Shown here: positions 10,560-22,328 of the stretch, piece by piece
Layout of the letters: every line of letters starts with the position of its first letter
How positions within the stretch are numbered: the stretch's first letter is position 1
Source: Glandiceps talaboti
Taxonomy: Eukaryota; Hemichordata; Enteropneusta; Spengelidae
Direction of reading: 5' to 3'
DNA: 64,000 bases
Assembly: GCF_964340395.1 (NCBI RefSeq)
Contig: NC_135553.1
Location: 26,155,449-26,219,448 of the forward strand
Made by a program: the position numbers and the translations under genes
The notes under the pieces: model-generated
Told to the model about the DNA's origin: nothing
The model's input: only the letters and a program-made list of their open reading frames with translations
The model's database searches: none

Positions 10560-10719
10560 ATATAATCCCACGAAATCAATGTTAGTTTTACGTCATACTG
10601 CTCCGAGTATAATTCTGTTGACTAATACGAATTCGAGCCAGATGTGAGAATTTGTAGTCCACGGAATCATACGAGGAGCATTATGACGTAAAACTAATAT
10701 TGATTTCATGGGATTATAT
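10560..10719. repeat. 160-bp foldback element
   Basis: Arms of 65 bp (10560-10624 and 10655-10719) are inverted copies with about 8 mismatches (about 88% identity) around a 30-bp centre. The arms start ATATAATCCCA and contain TTAGTTTTACGTCATA. The element has no coding potential and looks like a MITE. It is distinct in sequence from the foldback at 7227. Ends in TATA-rich sequence obscure any target duplication. Confidence 0.85.
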
Positions 10720-11040
10720 TTATCACATAATTAAGACAATCCAATGTATCATTTATACATTTTTGAATCAAATTTTACAAATACTACAATATTTCATCGC
10801 ATTATATTCTTCATATCAAAAAATGGTATCTGATGGCTATGCAAATTAGGTAATCGTGTGACATGTCTCTTGGTCAAGCTCACGAACTACATGTACAAGT
10901 CAGGTTCTGTGGTTTCTTAACCAAAATTATCGGTTGTAACCTTGTGATGTACATGTAATATCAAATTTAGTTTTAAAACGTAAGTAAACCTTGTCTGGCT
11001 ATGACATTTGTTCCATCATTTTAAATACATTCTTTCCAGG
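10720..11040. other. No gene seen
   Basis: AT-rich linker between the foldback and the family R block; nothing supported. Confidence 0.55.
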
Positions 11041-11355
11041 ATTTTGTCAGTTTGGAGTTTGAGCTCTGAGCTCGACGGAAGTATTAGCTACCGGCTGCTA
11101 CATTATACAGAAATCGTCATCAATCATCGACAAGATTTTTAGATTAAATTAAATACAAGTAAAAGTACCTCTGCATATCAGAGTCGTATCACCCAAGGAT
11201 GTATATAAAGTACATGTAATATGTACATTTACCAGTTTTGAAAGTACATAATTATTATGATAATGTGATCATAGCATAGAATGACAGGAACAAGTCATTC
11301 TGAAAAAAAAAGATCGGCAGAACAGGGGTGATTCAGGTTTTTGATCTGTCCTGTT
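11041..11355 (+). mobile_element. Family R element, H module
   Basis: About 310 bp match the sequence at 63691-64000 over their whole length, with indels. Shared blocks include GAGCTC/GCTCTGA near the start, ACCGGCTGC, CACCCAAGGATGTATATAAA, TTTACCAGTTTTGAAAG and a terminal AACAGG…CCTGTT inverted pair (11321-11326, 11350-11355). A TATA-box-like TATATAAAG (11202-11210) is conserved between the copies. Here the H module stands alone, separated from the M module at 12575. Confidence 0.6.
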
Positions 11356-12574
11356 TGATGTCACACAGGTGAAGATTTGCACGTTGTTATGTGATAAATG
11401 TATAGATGCAAGAATGTGTGACGTACATGTAGATGTACATTTCAATGCAGACATACCATTTCAATTTTGGCTTCAGCAAAGTCTTTTGTACAGATAAAGG
11501 AAATTTAATTTGAGAAAGTTCACACAGAAGTTTTCTTGTAAGTAGCACACAGTCTCATAAAGTATTAAGAAAGAGGAAATTTCATACACCTCCATTTTGG
11601 CAGTAATTCAAGGTATGCAGAAAAGAGGAAATTCCATACAGCACCTATCAGGCAGTATTATCAAGAATACAGGATATGTAATATTCACATAACATGAATT
11701 TTGCAGAAAGAGGAAGTTTCAAGTGACACACTCTGGCAGTATTATAAAGTATGCAGGAAAGGGGGAAATGTCATACAACATTATGTTAACAAAAGTATTA
11801 AGTACATAGGCCAACAAAATATTAATACAACATAACTGTTTGAAGTATGCCGGAAAGTAGAATATTTGGACATATGGTTGTGTCATCAGCGTTCCTAGAT
11901 ATTGAATATAAATTGAATATCATAATCTTGAAATGTTTTGGCTGACATGTTCATAATGTGATGAGGTTTAACAGGAGAACTTCCTGTCACGATTGAATCA
12001 GCAGATTTCTTTGACACCTGACTGTCTGCCAAATCTATTTTGAATGAAGTATCATGTTCTCTCTACTATTGCAGTTTTATATCAATCCACCCTGTTAGTA
12101 GATACATTTCTTATTACTTATTTTCTAGAAAGAAAGCATCCTGTCTACATTGTGGCGCCATGTCAGAGTTGAAACTTTCCATGGAGAAGAAAGATTTTGA
12201 TAAAAGAAATGATTACATAAAACATGCATGGTATTTTCTGAAAGTAAAGAATTAAAATTTACAAATTGTATCAAATTATAACCTTAAATGAGATAAATAG
12301 TCAGAAGTAAATAAATATTCACAAAACACTGCGTAAAGTTTTTGAAAAAAATTATTCAAATTATTGTGAATCTCTGCTTTTTTCTCAATGCTGTGTGAAT
12401 TCAACTGACATTACATGTACATGATGGCATATCCAAAGGTGGTAGGAAAGGAGAATATAGTCAAATTATGCACAATTTAAGCGCAAGATAATATATACTT
12501 TTAATGGCACAGACAGAAACCTCAACATGTTGTTATACACATAAAGCCATAACAATGAATAAAAATCTTTAATT
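11356..12574. other. No gene seen
   Basis: Contains loosely repeated 'AGAAAGAGGAAATTTCATAC' type phrases between about 11560 and 11780, a degenerate tandem signal of roughly 60-90 bp. No supported gene. Confidence 0.55.
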
Positions 12575-12845
12575 TTCAAAGCTACTGAGCAGATTTGGCT
12601 GAAATTTAATGGAGATAAATCTGGGGTATGTATAGATGAAGAAGTATTAAGCATATAATGATCCCATCAGTGATATGCAAATTAGGTATAAAAATGTGAA
12701 TTTTGGTCAGAAACTTATATCTCAAAAAGTACTTAGTCAATGAGACTGAAACTTGGTGAGATGTTTCTAGAGTGTTATTCTGCAGATTTTCTTCAAAATA
12801 TTTTGATACAATTGGCCATAGCAACCATGACCTGTTAAGGTGATA
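12575..12845 (+). mobile_element. Family R element, M module (partial)
   Basis: Matches parts of 18585-18870 and 62936-63070. Shared phrases are CAGATTTGGCTGAAATTTAA or its variants, GTCAATGAGACTGAAA, TTGGTGAGATGTTTC, TTCTGCAGATTTTCTTCAAA and GGCCATAGCAACCATGACC. The copy stops where the ~110-bp units of the longer copies would begin. Confidence 0.55.
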
Positions 12846-14220
12846 AACCATATTTAATTGTTTGCCATTGCTAGCTATACAAGTAGTTAGTGAGATGGTG
12901 AACCATTGAAAAAAATAAAAGAGATGTTCAGAAATGTAAACATACGGCAGACTGTAAACAGTATATAGTTTAGTTGTCAGATGCCATTTTATAAAACACT
13001 ACATCTTTCAAATGGTATGAACTGTTTGTGATTTGTCCGTTATCATTTTGATAATCAAAATCTCCATAATGGGCATTTAGTAAACAAATACATATTTATA
13101 ATTTGTAATGAAAGTCATAGAAAGCTATTCTGTGGTGAACTTTGTATTTGTGTCATGTTCATTTGTTTTGGCTGTGGTGTCTTTTTTTGCAATATTTGGT
13201 TAATTTTGTAAGTTCTTTGAAAAAAACCTATACTTTGCCTTGTTAAAGATTAATGACATATACATGTAAACTCCTATTCCCATTAGTGATAGTGTACATC
13301 AATTTAATTCATATAGTAACACTAACAGTCTTACTTGTAAAATGTCAAAATATCATTTGACCTTTAAATATCCTTCCCTTCCCATTCCTTCCTTATCCTG
13401 TCTTTGCTTTTAACATATTTTTTGTGTAGATCTTCCGTGTTCCACATAGATTAAGCCCAAAATGTTGTTTGTATGATATGAGAATTGAAACATGAGAGTT
13501 GAAATAGCAGATATTGTACATCATTAATATAATTATAATCTAAATACTTTGAGAAAAGGAAGTGAAATGTGAAAAGATGTAGTCTGTACTCTAATAATTA
13601 GTCTTAAAAGGAAATGGAAAGGAGGAACTTGTATTAAGAAAATGAGTATCAAGAAAAAATTATTGAATCAATTCTCTTTTCTGTAATGCTAAAGTAACAT
13701 TTTGTGATTCGTGAGTGTCATTTTCAGGATGTCATTTTACTAATATAAAGTATAATTATCTTATCGTATTTTCATAATTTAGAAAGTAATCTGTTCTTTT
13801 TTTTGAGAGTATATGTGAAGAGCACAATAATTTATCTGATGTGTGTCAAAATTAAAGTGTAATGTATAAAAACATTGTGCTGATTAACAGAAAGATATTC
13901 TTCTGAATGTGTGTGTGCACGTCACTAGACACTGTGTGAGTGTTGATTGGAGGAATGGAAAATTAATTATGCAAAAATACTATTTTTACAGAATGTTAAT
14001 AAATGAGTCAATTGAAATTACTGTACATGTATACATAACCAAAATAGTGACATACATTGATACAGAAAAAATATATAAAACATATTTATGTAGCTGTACA
14101 TGTATGTGTATTACATGGTGTATTAAAACAATCAAATTACCATGTACGTTACAGTGAATATATTGTTGGTTGTCTGATTGAAAAAATAATAGAACAGTTA
14201 CAACTTGTTTATGTTTAATA
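12846..14220. other. No gene seen
   Basis: AT-rich non-coding sequence with several TACATGTA palindromes near 13261, 14025 and 14095. Nothing else supported. Confidence 0.6.
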
Positions 14221-14646
14221 GGTTAGTGAGTATATTACATGTGGAGGTTATTTGTTAGTAAATGCATGAGAACAGGTTAGTTAGTATATTACATGTGGAG
14301 GTTATTTGTTAGTAAATGCATGAGAACAGGTTAGTTAGTATATTACATGTGGAGGTTATTTGTTAGTAAATGCATGAGAACAGGTTAGTTAGTATATTAC
14401 ATGTGGAGGTTATTTGTTAGTAAATGCATGAGAACAGGTTAGTTTAATAGTATATTACATGTGGAGGTTATTTGTTAGTAAATGCATGAGAACAGGTTAG
14501 TTAGTATATTACATGTGGAGGTTATTTGTTAGTAAATGCATGAGAACAGGTTAGTTAGTGTATTACATGTGGAGGTTATTTGTTAGTAAATGCATGAGAA
14601 CAGGTTAGTTAGTATATTACATGTGGAGGTTATTTGTTAGTAAATT
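14221..14646 (+). repeat. 54-bp minisatellite, about 8 copies
   Basis: Units contain GGTTAGTTAGTATATTACAT then GTGGAGGTTATTTGTTAGTA and end AATGCATGAGAACA. Copies are nearly identical: one has a 3-4 base insertion near 14443 and one an A-to-G change near 14560. Such homogeneity suggests recent expansion. Confidence 0.95.
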
Positions 14647-14949
14647 TTGGCAAGTATTTTTTATATAATTTCGATTTATCACCACGATTACCACTTATCA
14701 ATAGTATACAATGTCTATGAATGCTTGATCTCAGCTGAATATCATTTTATTTCTAACTTGAATGCAAGTAGCGACATTGGAAAGATCAACATCACACTAA
14801 AACGAACTTCGAATTGAATATAGTTTTACTATCAATACCTCAACAAGTTTTCAGTCATTGTATTGGTAAATATTAGCAATTTTATAGCATTTCTGCCAAG
14901 TTCCTGCCGCTAGACGACTTGATCTCTGTGACCTGTAACTTTTATATAT

Positions 14950-15090
14950 ATACGCGTACACATGTGCAACAGTTTAGCTCTTGCGACTCACCATGCAACT
15001 AGTTGCTTCATGTACGCGCTCCGTCGCAGTTGCTAGCCTCGTCGCATACGACGAATTGCTTCATGAGTTGCATCGTGTAACTTGGCCTTA
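14950..15090. other. CpG-dense patch of GCGAC/TTGC motifs
   Basis: Multiple CpGs occur within about 120 bp, with interleaved direct and inverted motifs: the perfect palindrome GCAACTAGTTGC (14995-15006), TTGCTTCATG at 15004-15013 and 15057-15066, and GTCGCA/CGACGA blocks. The right end reads TTGCATCGTGTAACTTGGCC. This resembles the subterminal region of a decayed DNA transposon, but no partner arm was found. Confidence 0.4.
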
Positions 15091-16193
15091 ACAATTGGAA
15101 CATTGGTGTCATTTGTAAGGCATAAAAGAATCATCTTATCTCTTGAGCTTTGGTTATCTCTTGAATTAGAAAACAACATCATAAGAATTTATCTGCCAAA
15201 GCTTCTTGAACTGATAAGAGAGTCATGGTAGCTCTACTCTTTCAAATATCAGTATCAATGAATGTCAGGTAAATGACTGTAGAATTAAAGACATTTTAGA
15301 ACTTAACGACATTTTACAGCCTTTTATTCCATCTTTTCTCCATTTTCTGGGAAAAAACAATTCCAAAGTAATTATGAAGATAAAAAAAAACAGAGTAGTA
15401 CAACAAGGGATGTGAAATTGGAATCACAAAACCATTTACTATATAAATTACTGATAATTAGTTTATAATGTTTTTCATGTAATGTATTTTTTGATGGATA
15501 TAGTAATACAATGAAAGCCTCAACCTTACTACAAAACAATTATAAACTTCCTAATAACATAGTCCATATCTACTTTGACTTAAAAGAAAAGTATTTGTGA
15601 TTTGCAAACAACACTTATCATATTATAAGATTAAAGGAAGGAGTCTGAATGACTAGTTATTGTCTCTTTGATCTCTTTGTGTGGGTAGATTGAGCTGGTT
15701 ACAATCACTTCTAAGACTGAATAAGAGAATGAACTTATAGTCCTGTTTACTCGATGCCACTTGCGAATGACAATGCTACTATATTGTTGCATTTGCAGCT
15801 ACTGTATTAAATACACAAAGACACCAAAAGTGCACATGAAAATACAAAAATTTGAAAATGTTGTCGAAAGTGAATCATTTTCAAAATGATGTTTTCATTC
15901 AAAAATGTAATCCATGTAAACAAGCAAAAATGAGGAAAGATTTTAAAAATGGAGTTGTGTAAACAACTAAATATGTACCAATTTGAAACGTGTGACCTCA
16001 GAATGACCCCATCGGGTGACATATCACTTATGCTCAACAAGTACGTTAAGTTTAAATATATACGTCATGTGCAATAGCATCATTTTCAGTTGATGTTTCC
16101 GTTGAAATGGACAAAAACATTTGTTGGCCTATCATGCAAACACATGAAAAAAATAATGCTTAAAACGAAAACTATCTGTTTTTTTTGTTTGCA
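15091..16193. other. No gene seen
   Basis: AT-rich sequence; no supported coding or RNA feature. Confidence 0.6.
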
Positions 16194-16370
16194 TTTGATG
16201 TAAGACAAGATACATTCATTGTATGACAATCCAGATTCAATGTGATACAATTTGATGTAAGACAAGATACATTCATTGTATGACAATCCAGATTCGATGT
16301 AATACAATTTGATGTAAGACAAGATACATTCATTGTATGACAATCCAGATTCAATGTGATACAATTTGTG
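16194..16370 (+). repeat. 57-bp tandem repeat, three copies
   Basis: Starts at 16194, 16251 and 16308. Units are nearly identical and contain GTAAGACAAGATACATTCAT and TGACAATCCAGATTC. There are no unique spacers, so this is a minisatellite. Frames reading LDCHTMNVSCLTSN repeats on the minus strand are a by-product of a unit length divisible by three. Confidence 0.95.
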
Positions 16371-17550
16371 TCTAACTGCTCATCAATATTTGCACTGCTG
16401 TAATTAACACTGACTCAAAAATGTAAAATTCACCACATTTTATCAACAATAATTTATTTGTTATTACATATAATGATTTTATATATATTTGTATATATTT
16501 ATTTAGGGTGACCCTTTTTATTTTTGCATAATACCTAAAAATGATGGGTTTATTGGTTGGTTGGTTGGTCAGAGTAAAGAAAAAATGTCTGATGAGTGAA
16601 CGTGTTGATAAGCTTCCAATTCATGATCATTATAGTTTTAATAGTCTACTACATGTTTGCTTTAGAAATGACTTTTAAAGTCACAAGGAAACTATGAAGC
16701 ATTTGCTCAAAAGTTTGAATTTCAACAATAAACAATAATTTTTGCACAGATATCTTATAATATACACTTGTGGTTTTGAGATCTCACCATCTGTAATCTC
16801 ACCATAGAGGGCAATGGTTTTTAAATATTGTTTATTGAATTGAAGAAATATGGGGTTAGTTGGGTCATGTGAAACTTTAAAATAAATAGGACTGTGAGTC
16901 TGTTCTTATCAATCTTATCAATCTATTCCCATCACAGAAGACACTTATCAAAGTTCAACTTGATTCAGATGAAAGCCTAGAGGTGTGCATTTTAACATTT
17001 AATAATTCCTTGTGATATACAAGATGTTTGGCAAGCTGTTCCTACAGAGGTAATTACCATTAGGATAAGATACTTACTAGATCTGTACTTTGGAGATGAG
17101 CTCCAAATCATCTTGACTATTGGTATTATATGAAACAGGGGACATCCTGTTGTTTCTCATCTATGTCATCGGTGCATGTACATAGCATACTGTGATGGTC
17201 ATTTCCTGCTTTTAAACTAAAAACATAGCATACATTGTAGAGTGACGTGAAATTATGGTTTGCAAACACAAAGATGTCAGAAAGAAAACTTGAGAGTAAT
17301 CAAGGTTTGTGATGTGAACATGATTGGCACACCTCCTTAGTTGTCTTTGTGTAATTACAAATGACAATTACTGCCATGTGACTGTAATTCTAAAGAGAAG
17401 ATACTGATTGGCTTGAAGTAAAACAACTCAGATCATGTACAGGGTTCACACAAACTGAAATTTGTCCAAAAACTGTTTTGAATAAACGTAAAGTGAAAGA
17501 ATTTAATTATGCAAAGGATTTGAAGTTTCTCTAGAGAAATTCAAAATTAT
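16371..17550. other. No gene seen
   Basis: Non-coding AT-rich sequence with a (TTGG)n patch near 16553-16568. Confidence 0.6.
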
Positions 17551-17688
17551 GCAGGTCTCCAACAAAGGCATATTGCCTGGAAGAAAGTAACCTATTGTGT
17601 GATGCAGGAATCATTTATTCAGTGATTGCAGGTCTTCAAAGGCATACTGCCTATTGTGTGATGCAGGAATGACGTATTCAGTGATTGT
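17551..17688 (+). repeat. Two-copy imperfect duplication
   Basis: A 77-bp block (17551-17627) beginning GCAGGTCT is followed by a second copy (17628-17688) lacking about 15 internal bases. Both contain CTATTGTGTGATGCAGGAAT. Confidence 0.85.
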
Positions 17689-18032
17689 CATAATGACTTT
17701 CAATGTAATGGGAAAAAAAATTACTCTCAAAGTGTGACCAAATGGAGGGATTCTATCTTTTTGTTTCAATCAACTCTCTATTCCATTCTAAGTCTGTGGG
17801 GATATAACGGTATGAGATATGATAATGGTAATTTCCAATTTTTTTTGAACATTGTTGATATTTTTCTCCCTAATGGCATCAGTGAAATGTGCAAAACCTG
17901 GAGTGTTCATTACAGCAGTATATGAGATAATGACATCCCAGTGGGATACAGTGAAAGTGCTATGAGAAAGTGAAAGATTTCTAGTTTGCTATAACACAAT
18001 GCCTCCTCCGTATCAATAACTCCAGGTAGTGC
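17689..18032. other. No gene seen
   Basis: Nothing supported in this AT-rich stretch. Confidence 0.55.
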
Positions 18033-18055
18033 TAGACCCTCCACTGGAGGGTCTA
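18033..18055. repeat. 23-bp near-perfect palindrome
   Basis: TAGACCCTCCA and TGGAGGGTCTA are exact 11-bp reverse complements around one C. Its GC-rich arms stand out locally. It may be a remnant of a palindromic mobile element. Confidence 0.85.
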
Positions 18056-18391
18056 TGGGTAGTGTGGTAAAATCACTTGAGAGTCACTGATAATGGGTGT
18101 TTTTACTTCCTACTGGTGTCCATTCTGCATTGTGTGAAAAGAGATACTGAAATCTGACACTACTTATCACAAGCTGGATTCATATTTGCAGTGTATGTAC
18201 TTTTTAATGTAGTGAACACTGGCTTAAAAATTTGCACAGCTATAAATATGTTCTTTTTCCATAACATGAAACAGGAACATGTAACTAGGTATAGTAAGTT
18301 CTTTTCACAAGTTAATATATTCTTTTTTTTCACAACATTTTTTAGCACAACTGAACTCATAAGGTTCAGTAGTGCTATAGGTATTTTGCAG

Positions 18392-18394
<3 letters not shown>

Positions 18395-18427
<33 letters not shown>

Positions 18428-19235
18428 AGTCTGTCTGCCTGTGTGTGTGTTTGTGTGGACAACTTAAACTCAAAAACCGCCAGGCTGATCGCCTTGCTTG
18501 GTATTTGGTTAGGACATTACTTTTGGTGTCTAGTTGGGAAATTGTTCAAAGCAAAATGATCACTGGTGTGTGATTTGGGTCAATAAACTTAAACTCAAAA
18601 ACTATTGAGGAGATTGGTCTGAAATTTGGTGGGAACATGCTAAAGGGTGTGTAGATTAGGATTTGTGTATGATATGATGATGCTATTAGTAATTGCAAAT
18701 TAGGGCTAAAATGTCTTTTCGGTCAAAAATCAAGTACTTGGTCAATGAGACTGAAATTTGGTGAGATGTTTCAAAAAGTGTGAAATTTGTGTCACTTATT
18801 CTGCAGATGATGTTCAAAACATTTTTACAAAGTTGGCCCTCACAACCATGACCACACCCTTAGCAACAAGCAAAGGCCAGTACATTTTGCTATTAAAAAT
18901 AACAACATCTTCTGGTAGGCAAGTGAGTACACATTCAAAAAATGTATGCTAATATCTTTGCAACCATGCCCATACAACAGCCAAAGGATGGTGAATTCAC
19001 AAAGATAAAAGGGGTTCTTAGAAAGTGAACAAACATTCAAAAAGTGCTGTCTTGCAACAAGACCATGCCTTTAGCAACAGCCAAATGATTGCATATAGTG
19101 CAAAGATAACAACAGGGTTGGATAGGCAACTTGATAATCATTCAGCAAATGAACACCTATACCTAGCATGGATCAGCATGTGGATAAACATTTTTAAAAA
19201 CTGTACAGTTGTGCTACAATGCCATTAGCACTTTC
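18395..19235 (+). mobile_element. Family R element, M module plus units
   Basis: Begins after a (TCTG)n tract at about 18394-18430. An ACTTAAACTCAAAAAC block occurs twice (about 18462 and 18588), followed by the M-module phrases GTCAATGAGACTGAAATTTG and GGTGAGATGTTTC. Degenerate ~110-bp units follow with CAACCATGACCACACCC and TTAGCAACAGCC. The copy ends AAACTGTACAGTTGTGCTAC, exactly where the copy at 62936 passes into its H module, so this copy is 3'-truncated or was never joined to H. Open frames inside differ between copies. Confidence 0.6.
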
Positions 19236-21790
19236 TTGTCAATGTTTTCTAGCTGAGTAAGTGTTAGTATGTAAAGAGAAGAGAGGTATCAATTGTAAAA
19301 TATTATCAATGCAGGACTGTTTTTTATCAGAAGTAAAGACACATTTATGAAGGACACTGTGTGGGTGTATGCTAGCTTGGCAAGTAGATATGCAATGCAA
19401 GATGTCAGGGATCAACACTAGTACTAACTGTCAGTTTATCATTAAGAGATGGTTTGACCATAGTCCAGTCGTATATTCGTTATGATCATCTCCACTGTAT
19501 AGTCAAATGGATTTCTTTAGCACAGATTTCCTTTTAAACCACCAACAGCGGTAGTTTAATTGGAGTATAGATATAAATGTGATGACATTATCGCATATCT
19601 CACGTCACTTACAATTTTCAAACTTTAGGTTGAGTTTGTAGTAAACTAAATGAAGTAACCAATTACAACCACCTGTCAGTATGTGATGGATTACCACTCA
19701 TATGATTGTTCATCCTTTCCCAGCAGGAGATTTAGCTAGAATTTTGATAGAATTTGTCTGTTTGACTATATCAATCATGTTAGAAAGAGATCATAGAGAA
19801 TGACTATAAGTATAGCAACTAGACTAGATGTACATGTAGTTTGACCATGCATAGCTTCCAAGGATGGAGATCAGACTTTAAGCAAATGCTTCTGAAATTT
19901 AAAACTTAAGAGCAAAGTAAAATATTATATATTGAACATTAATTCTTATCAACATTGATCGTAACAAATGCCATGTTTATCAGTTGAATAAAAATAATCA
20001 TCAATGTTGTTGAATGACAATGTTCTTGCAAATAAAAAAGATTCCCCATCATGGAAATAGTCAATATGCCAGTAGATTTAAAATGTCACCTGCTGAATGC
20101 AGATATTTACAGAAATTCACCTGCATTGGACCATTTATCACCTGCAAATGCCAGTAATTACCAGCAACTTCCTAGGCTTCAGAAGGTAAAATGCTGTCTA
20201 CTAGGTGAGATTTTATACTATCAGATTTCCCTATGTTCTTAGTTGGTTTATATTGCCAGTTATTTATGTGAAATCAACTTTTGTAAATGTTTGAGGATGG
20301 GGCATAAAAACATAAAATTTTATTAATTTTTAATAATAATAGAAGAAACTCAGTTGAGATACAACATGCATGTACATGATGTGACAGTTGACATTTACTG
20401 AAAATGTTACATTTAGGTTATATTCTAATGAGTTACACTTTTTACTATATACAATTTGAAATGTTCTCTGATCCAGATTGTCTTGTCCCAGTTGGAGTGT
20501 TATTTCTTGCAGTCAGGATTTTATTATAATTTGATGAATCAACCACTGTTCAAGTTCTGTCCTTCCTCAAAGCCAAGTCAGTGTCAGCTTATATGAAATG
20601 CCTTGTAGGCCAGTGGGTCCAGGAATAGAACAATCATCAGCCATTTGTAAATTTGGTCTCCAGGTATTGTTGCAGTATTAAAGAGATGTAAGATTATACA
20701 GATTTTAGTTCTGATCTAATATTAATCCAAATACTGAAAAATAAACAGTGTCGAGTGCTGTGCCTCCTTAAAGAATCATACTCACATGTTCATCAGACAA
20801 TAAAAACATGTGATTTGACTCTCAGTGATGAATAAAATATTTGGAGCTGATTTTCTAATCCTTCTTATCTGGAATATGTATTCGATTGTTGTTTTAGTAA
20901 TCAACTAGTTGGTAGCATTGATGTAAAGCCGGCATAGAGTTCACAAATAGCAGGTTTGAAAAACAGGCAGTCTTCATTTCTCACAATTCATGTAATTAAA
21001 TGATGTCACACATAGTTTCTTGTCCATTATACTGCTGACAAAATATACACTTAGTGTGTGCTTTTATTATGGTAATAAAGTTAGTTACTCCTTTGAGTTT
21101 CTTCAAAGCAGGATGTTCTCTTAAAGTAGTAAATTCAAAGTTTAAATTACCCTGTATGTCTAGGCAGCTTTTGCATGCCTTTAAAGCTTTTAACAAATGA
21201 AGGCTTCAAAGACGGAATTGTGTCCAACTTATATCTCTGGAAACAGAAACCTTGTACTCATCTAGTCCATCAAACAGTACACATATCTAAAGCATATTTT
21301 GTTGATTGAAATATTAAATTTTGCATAAATATGAAATTGTTATTTTACTTTAAAATCTTGTAGTTGTACTCATTCAGTTTACGAAAAAGATGACCATAAT
21401 CATGTAATTATAGAGAATAAAATTATATCTTGTCAAAATATGAATTTGTTTGTTTTGCTTTTAAATCTTGTACTCATTCAATCCATCAGACATTACTTCA
21501 GATATGATGACAATTTATTTGGTGAGTGAAATATTAAATTTTTGCAAAGTACACAATTTAAAAATGTTTTTTTTTTTTTAATTTGATAAAATTGATTTTT
21601 TGATTTGCTACTAATTTCTTTAAAATTGGCAGTTGTTCAGACTGTTATTTTTTCCCCTTTCTTGAGTCGGTTCAGATTATGTACTAAACACTTTTTTTTA
21701 CTTCTTCAGAGTTTTTGAGAAAGTATATACATGTAATATGCCAAGTTATACATTATATAGTGGTAATGTATGACTCTGATTTTGATAACC
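19236..21790. other. No gene seen
   Basis: About 2.5 kb of AT-rich sequence. A frame of about 50 codons near 20415-20600 has no supporting signals. No repeat array or RNA seen. Confidence 0.6.
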
Positions 21791-21840
21791 AGTTCTGACC
21801 TGATGATGCTCTGTTAACGGGGCGAAATCTAGTCAGAACT
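21791..21840 (+). ncRNA. Hammerhead-ribozyme-like motif (degenerate)
   Basis: The layout follows a type I hammerhead: stem I arm AGTTCTGAC (21791-21799), core CTGATGA (21800-21806), stem II GCTCTG-TTAA-CGGGGC (21808-21823, six pairs including G·U), core GAAA (21824-21827), a CTA that fits an NUH cleavage triplet (21829-21831), then GTCAGAACT (21832-21840), exactly complementary to the first arm. Weak points are an extra T between CTGATGA and stem II and an almost absent stem III. Minimal hammerheads with very short stem III are known from retroelements such as Penelope-like elements. This is likely a fossil tail of such an element; self-cleavage is doubtful. Confidence 0.35.
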
Positions 21841-21942
21841 TTTGGAAACCCTTTGAGTTGAGTTTTGTTGAGACCATCTAGTTTTCATTTGTGTTTTTAT
21901 AGTTGTGAACTACATATATACATAACAGAATGGCCTTACACA

Positions 21943-22200
21943 TGTTTTAGTAAAGTAAACATTGTCAACATCATCCTGTTTTAGTAAAGTAAACATTGTC
22001 AACATCATCCTGTTACTGTAAACATTGTCAACATCATCCTGTTACTGTAAACATTGTCAACATCATCCTGTTACTGTAAACATTGTCAACATCATCCTGT
22101 TACTGTAAACATTGTCAACATCATCCTGTTACTGTAAACATTGTCAACATCATCCTGTTTTAGTAAAGTAAACATTGTCAACATCATCCTGTTACTGTAA
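21943..22200 (+). repeat. 29/34-bp minisatellite
   Basis: Units share GTAAACATTGTCAACATCAT followed by CCTGTT. Short units (29 bp) begin with ACT and long units (34 bp) with TTAGTAAA. Long units occur at the two edges and short ones in the middle, about eight or nine units in all. It starts about 100 bp after the hammerhead-like motif. Confidence 0.93.
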
Positions 22201-22328
22201 AGCAGGAAGGTCTCTGTGGGGACATTAAAAATATTATACTTTTAAATGTTTTTTGAGAAACCTTGAACAGCACTTCATTTCAAGCTTTGTAATAGATATG
22301 AGTGATCTAGGGGCCTTTGTCATTACGC

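Noticed and set aside
16172-16364. CRISPR-like repeats
   Set aside because: Three 57-bp repeats without spacers in animal DNA; simply a minisatellite.
16589-16610. Second hammerhead core (CTGATGAGTGAACG)
   Set aside because: No pairing stems around it.
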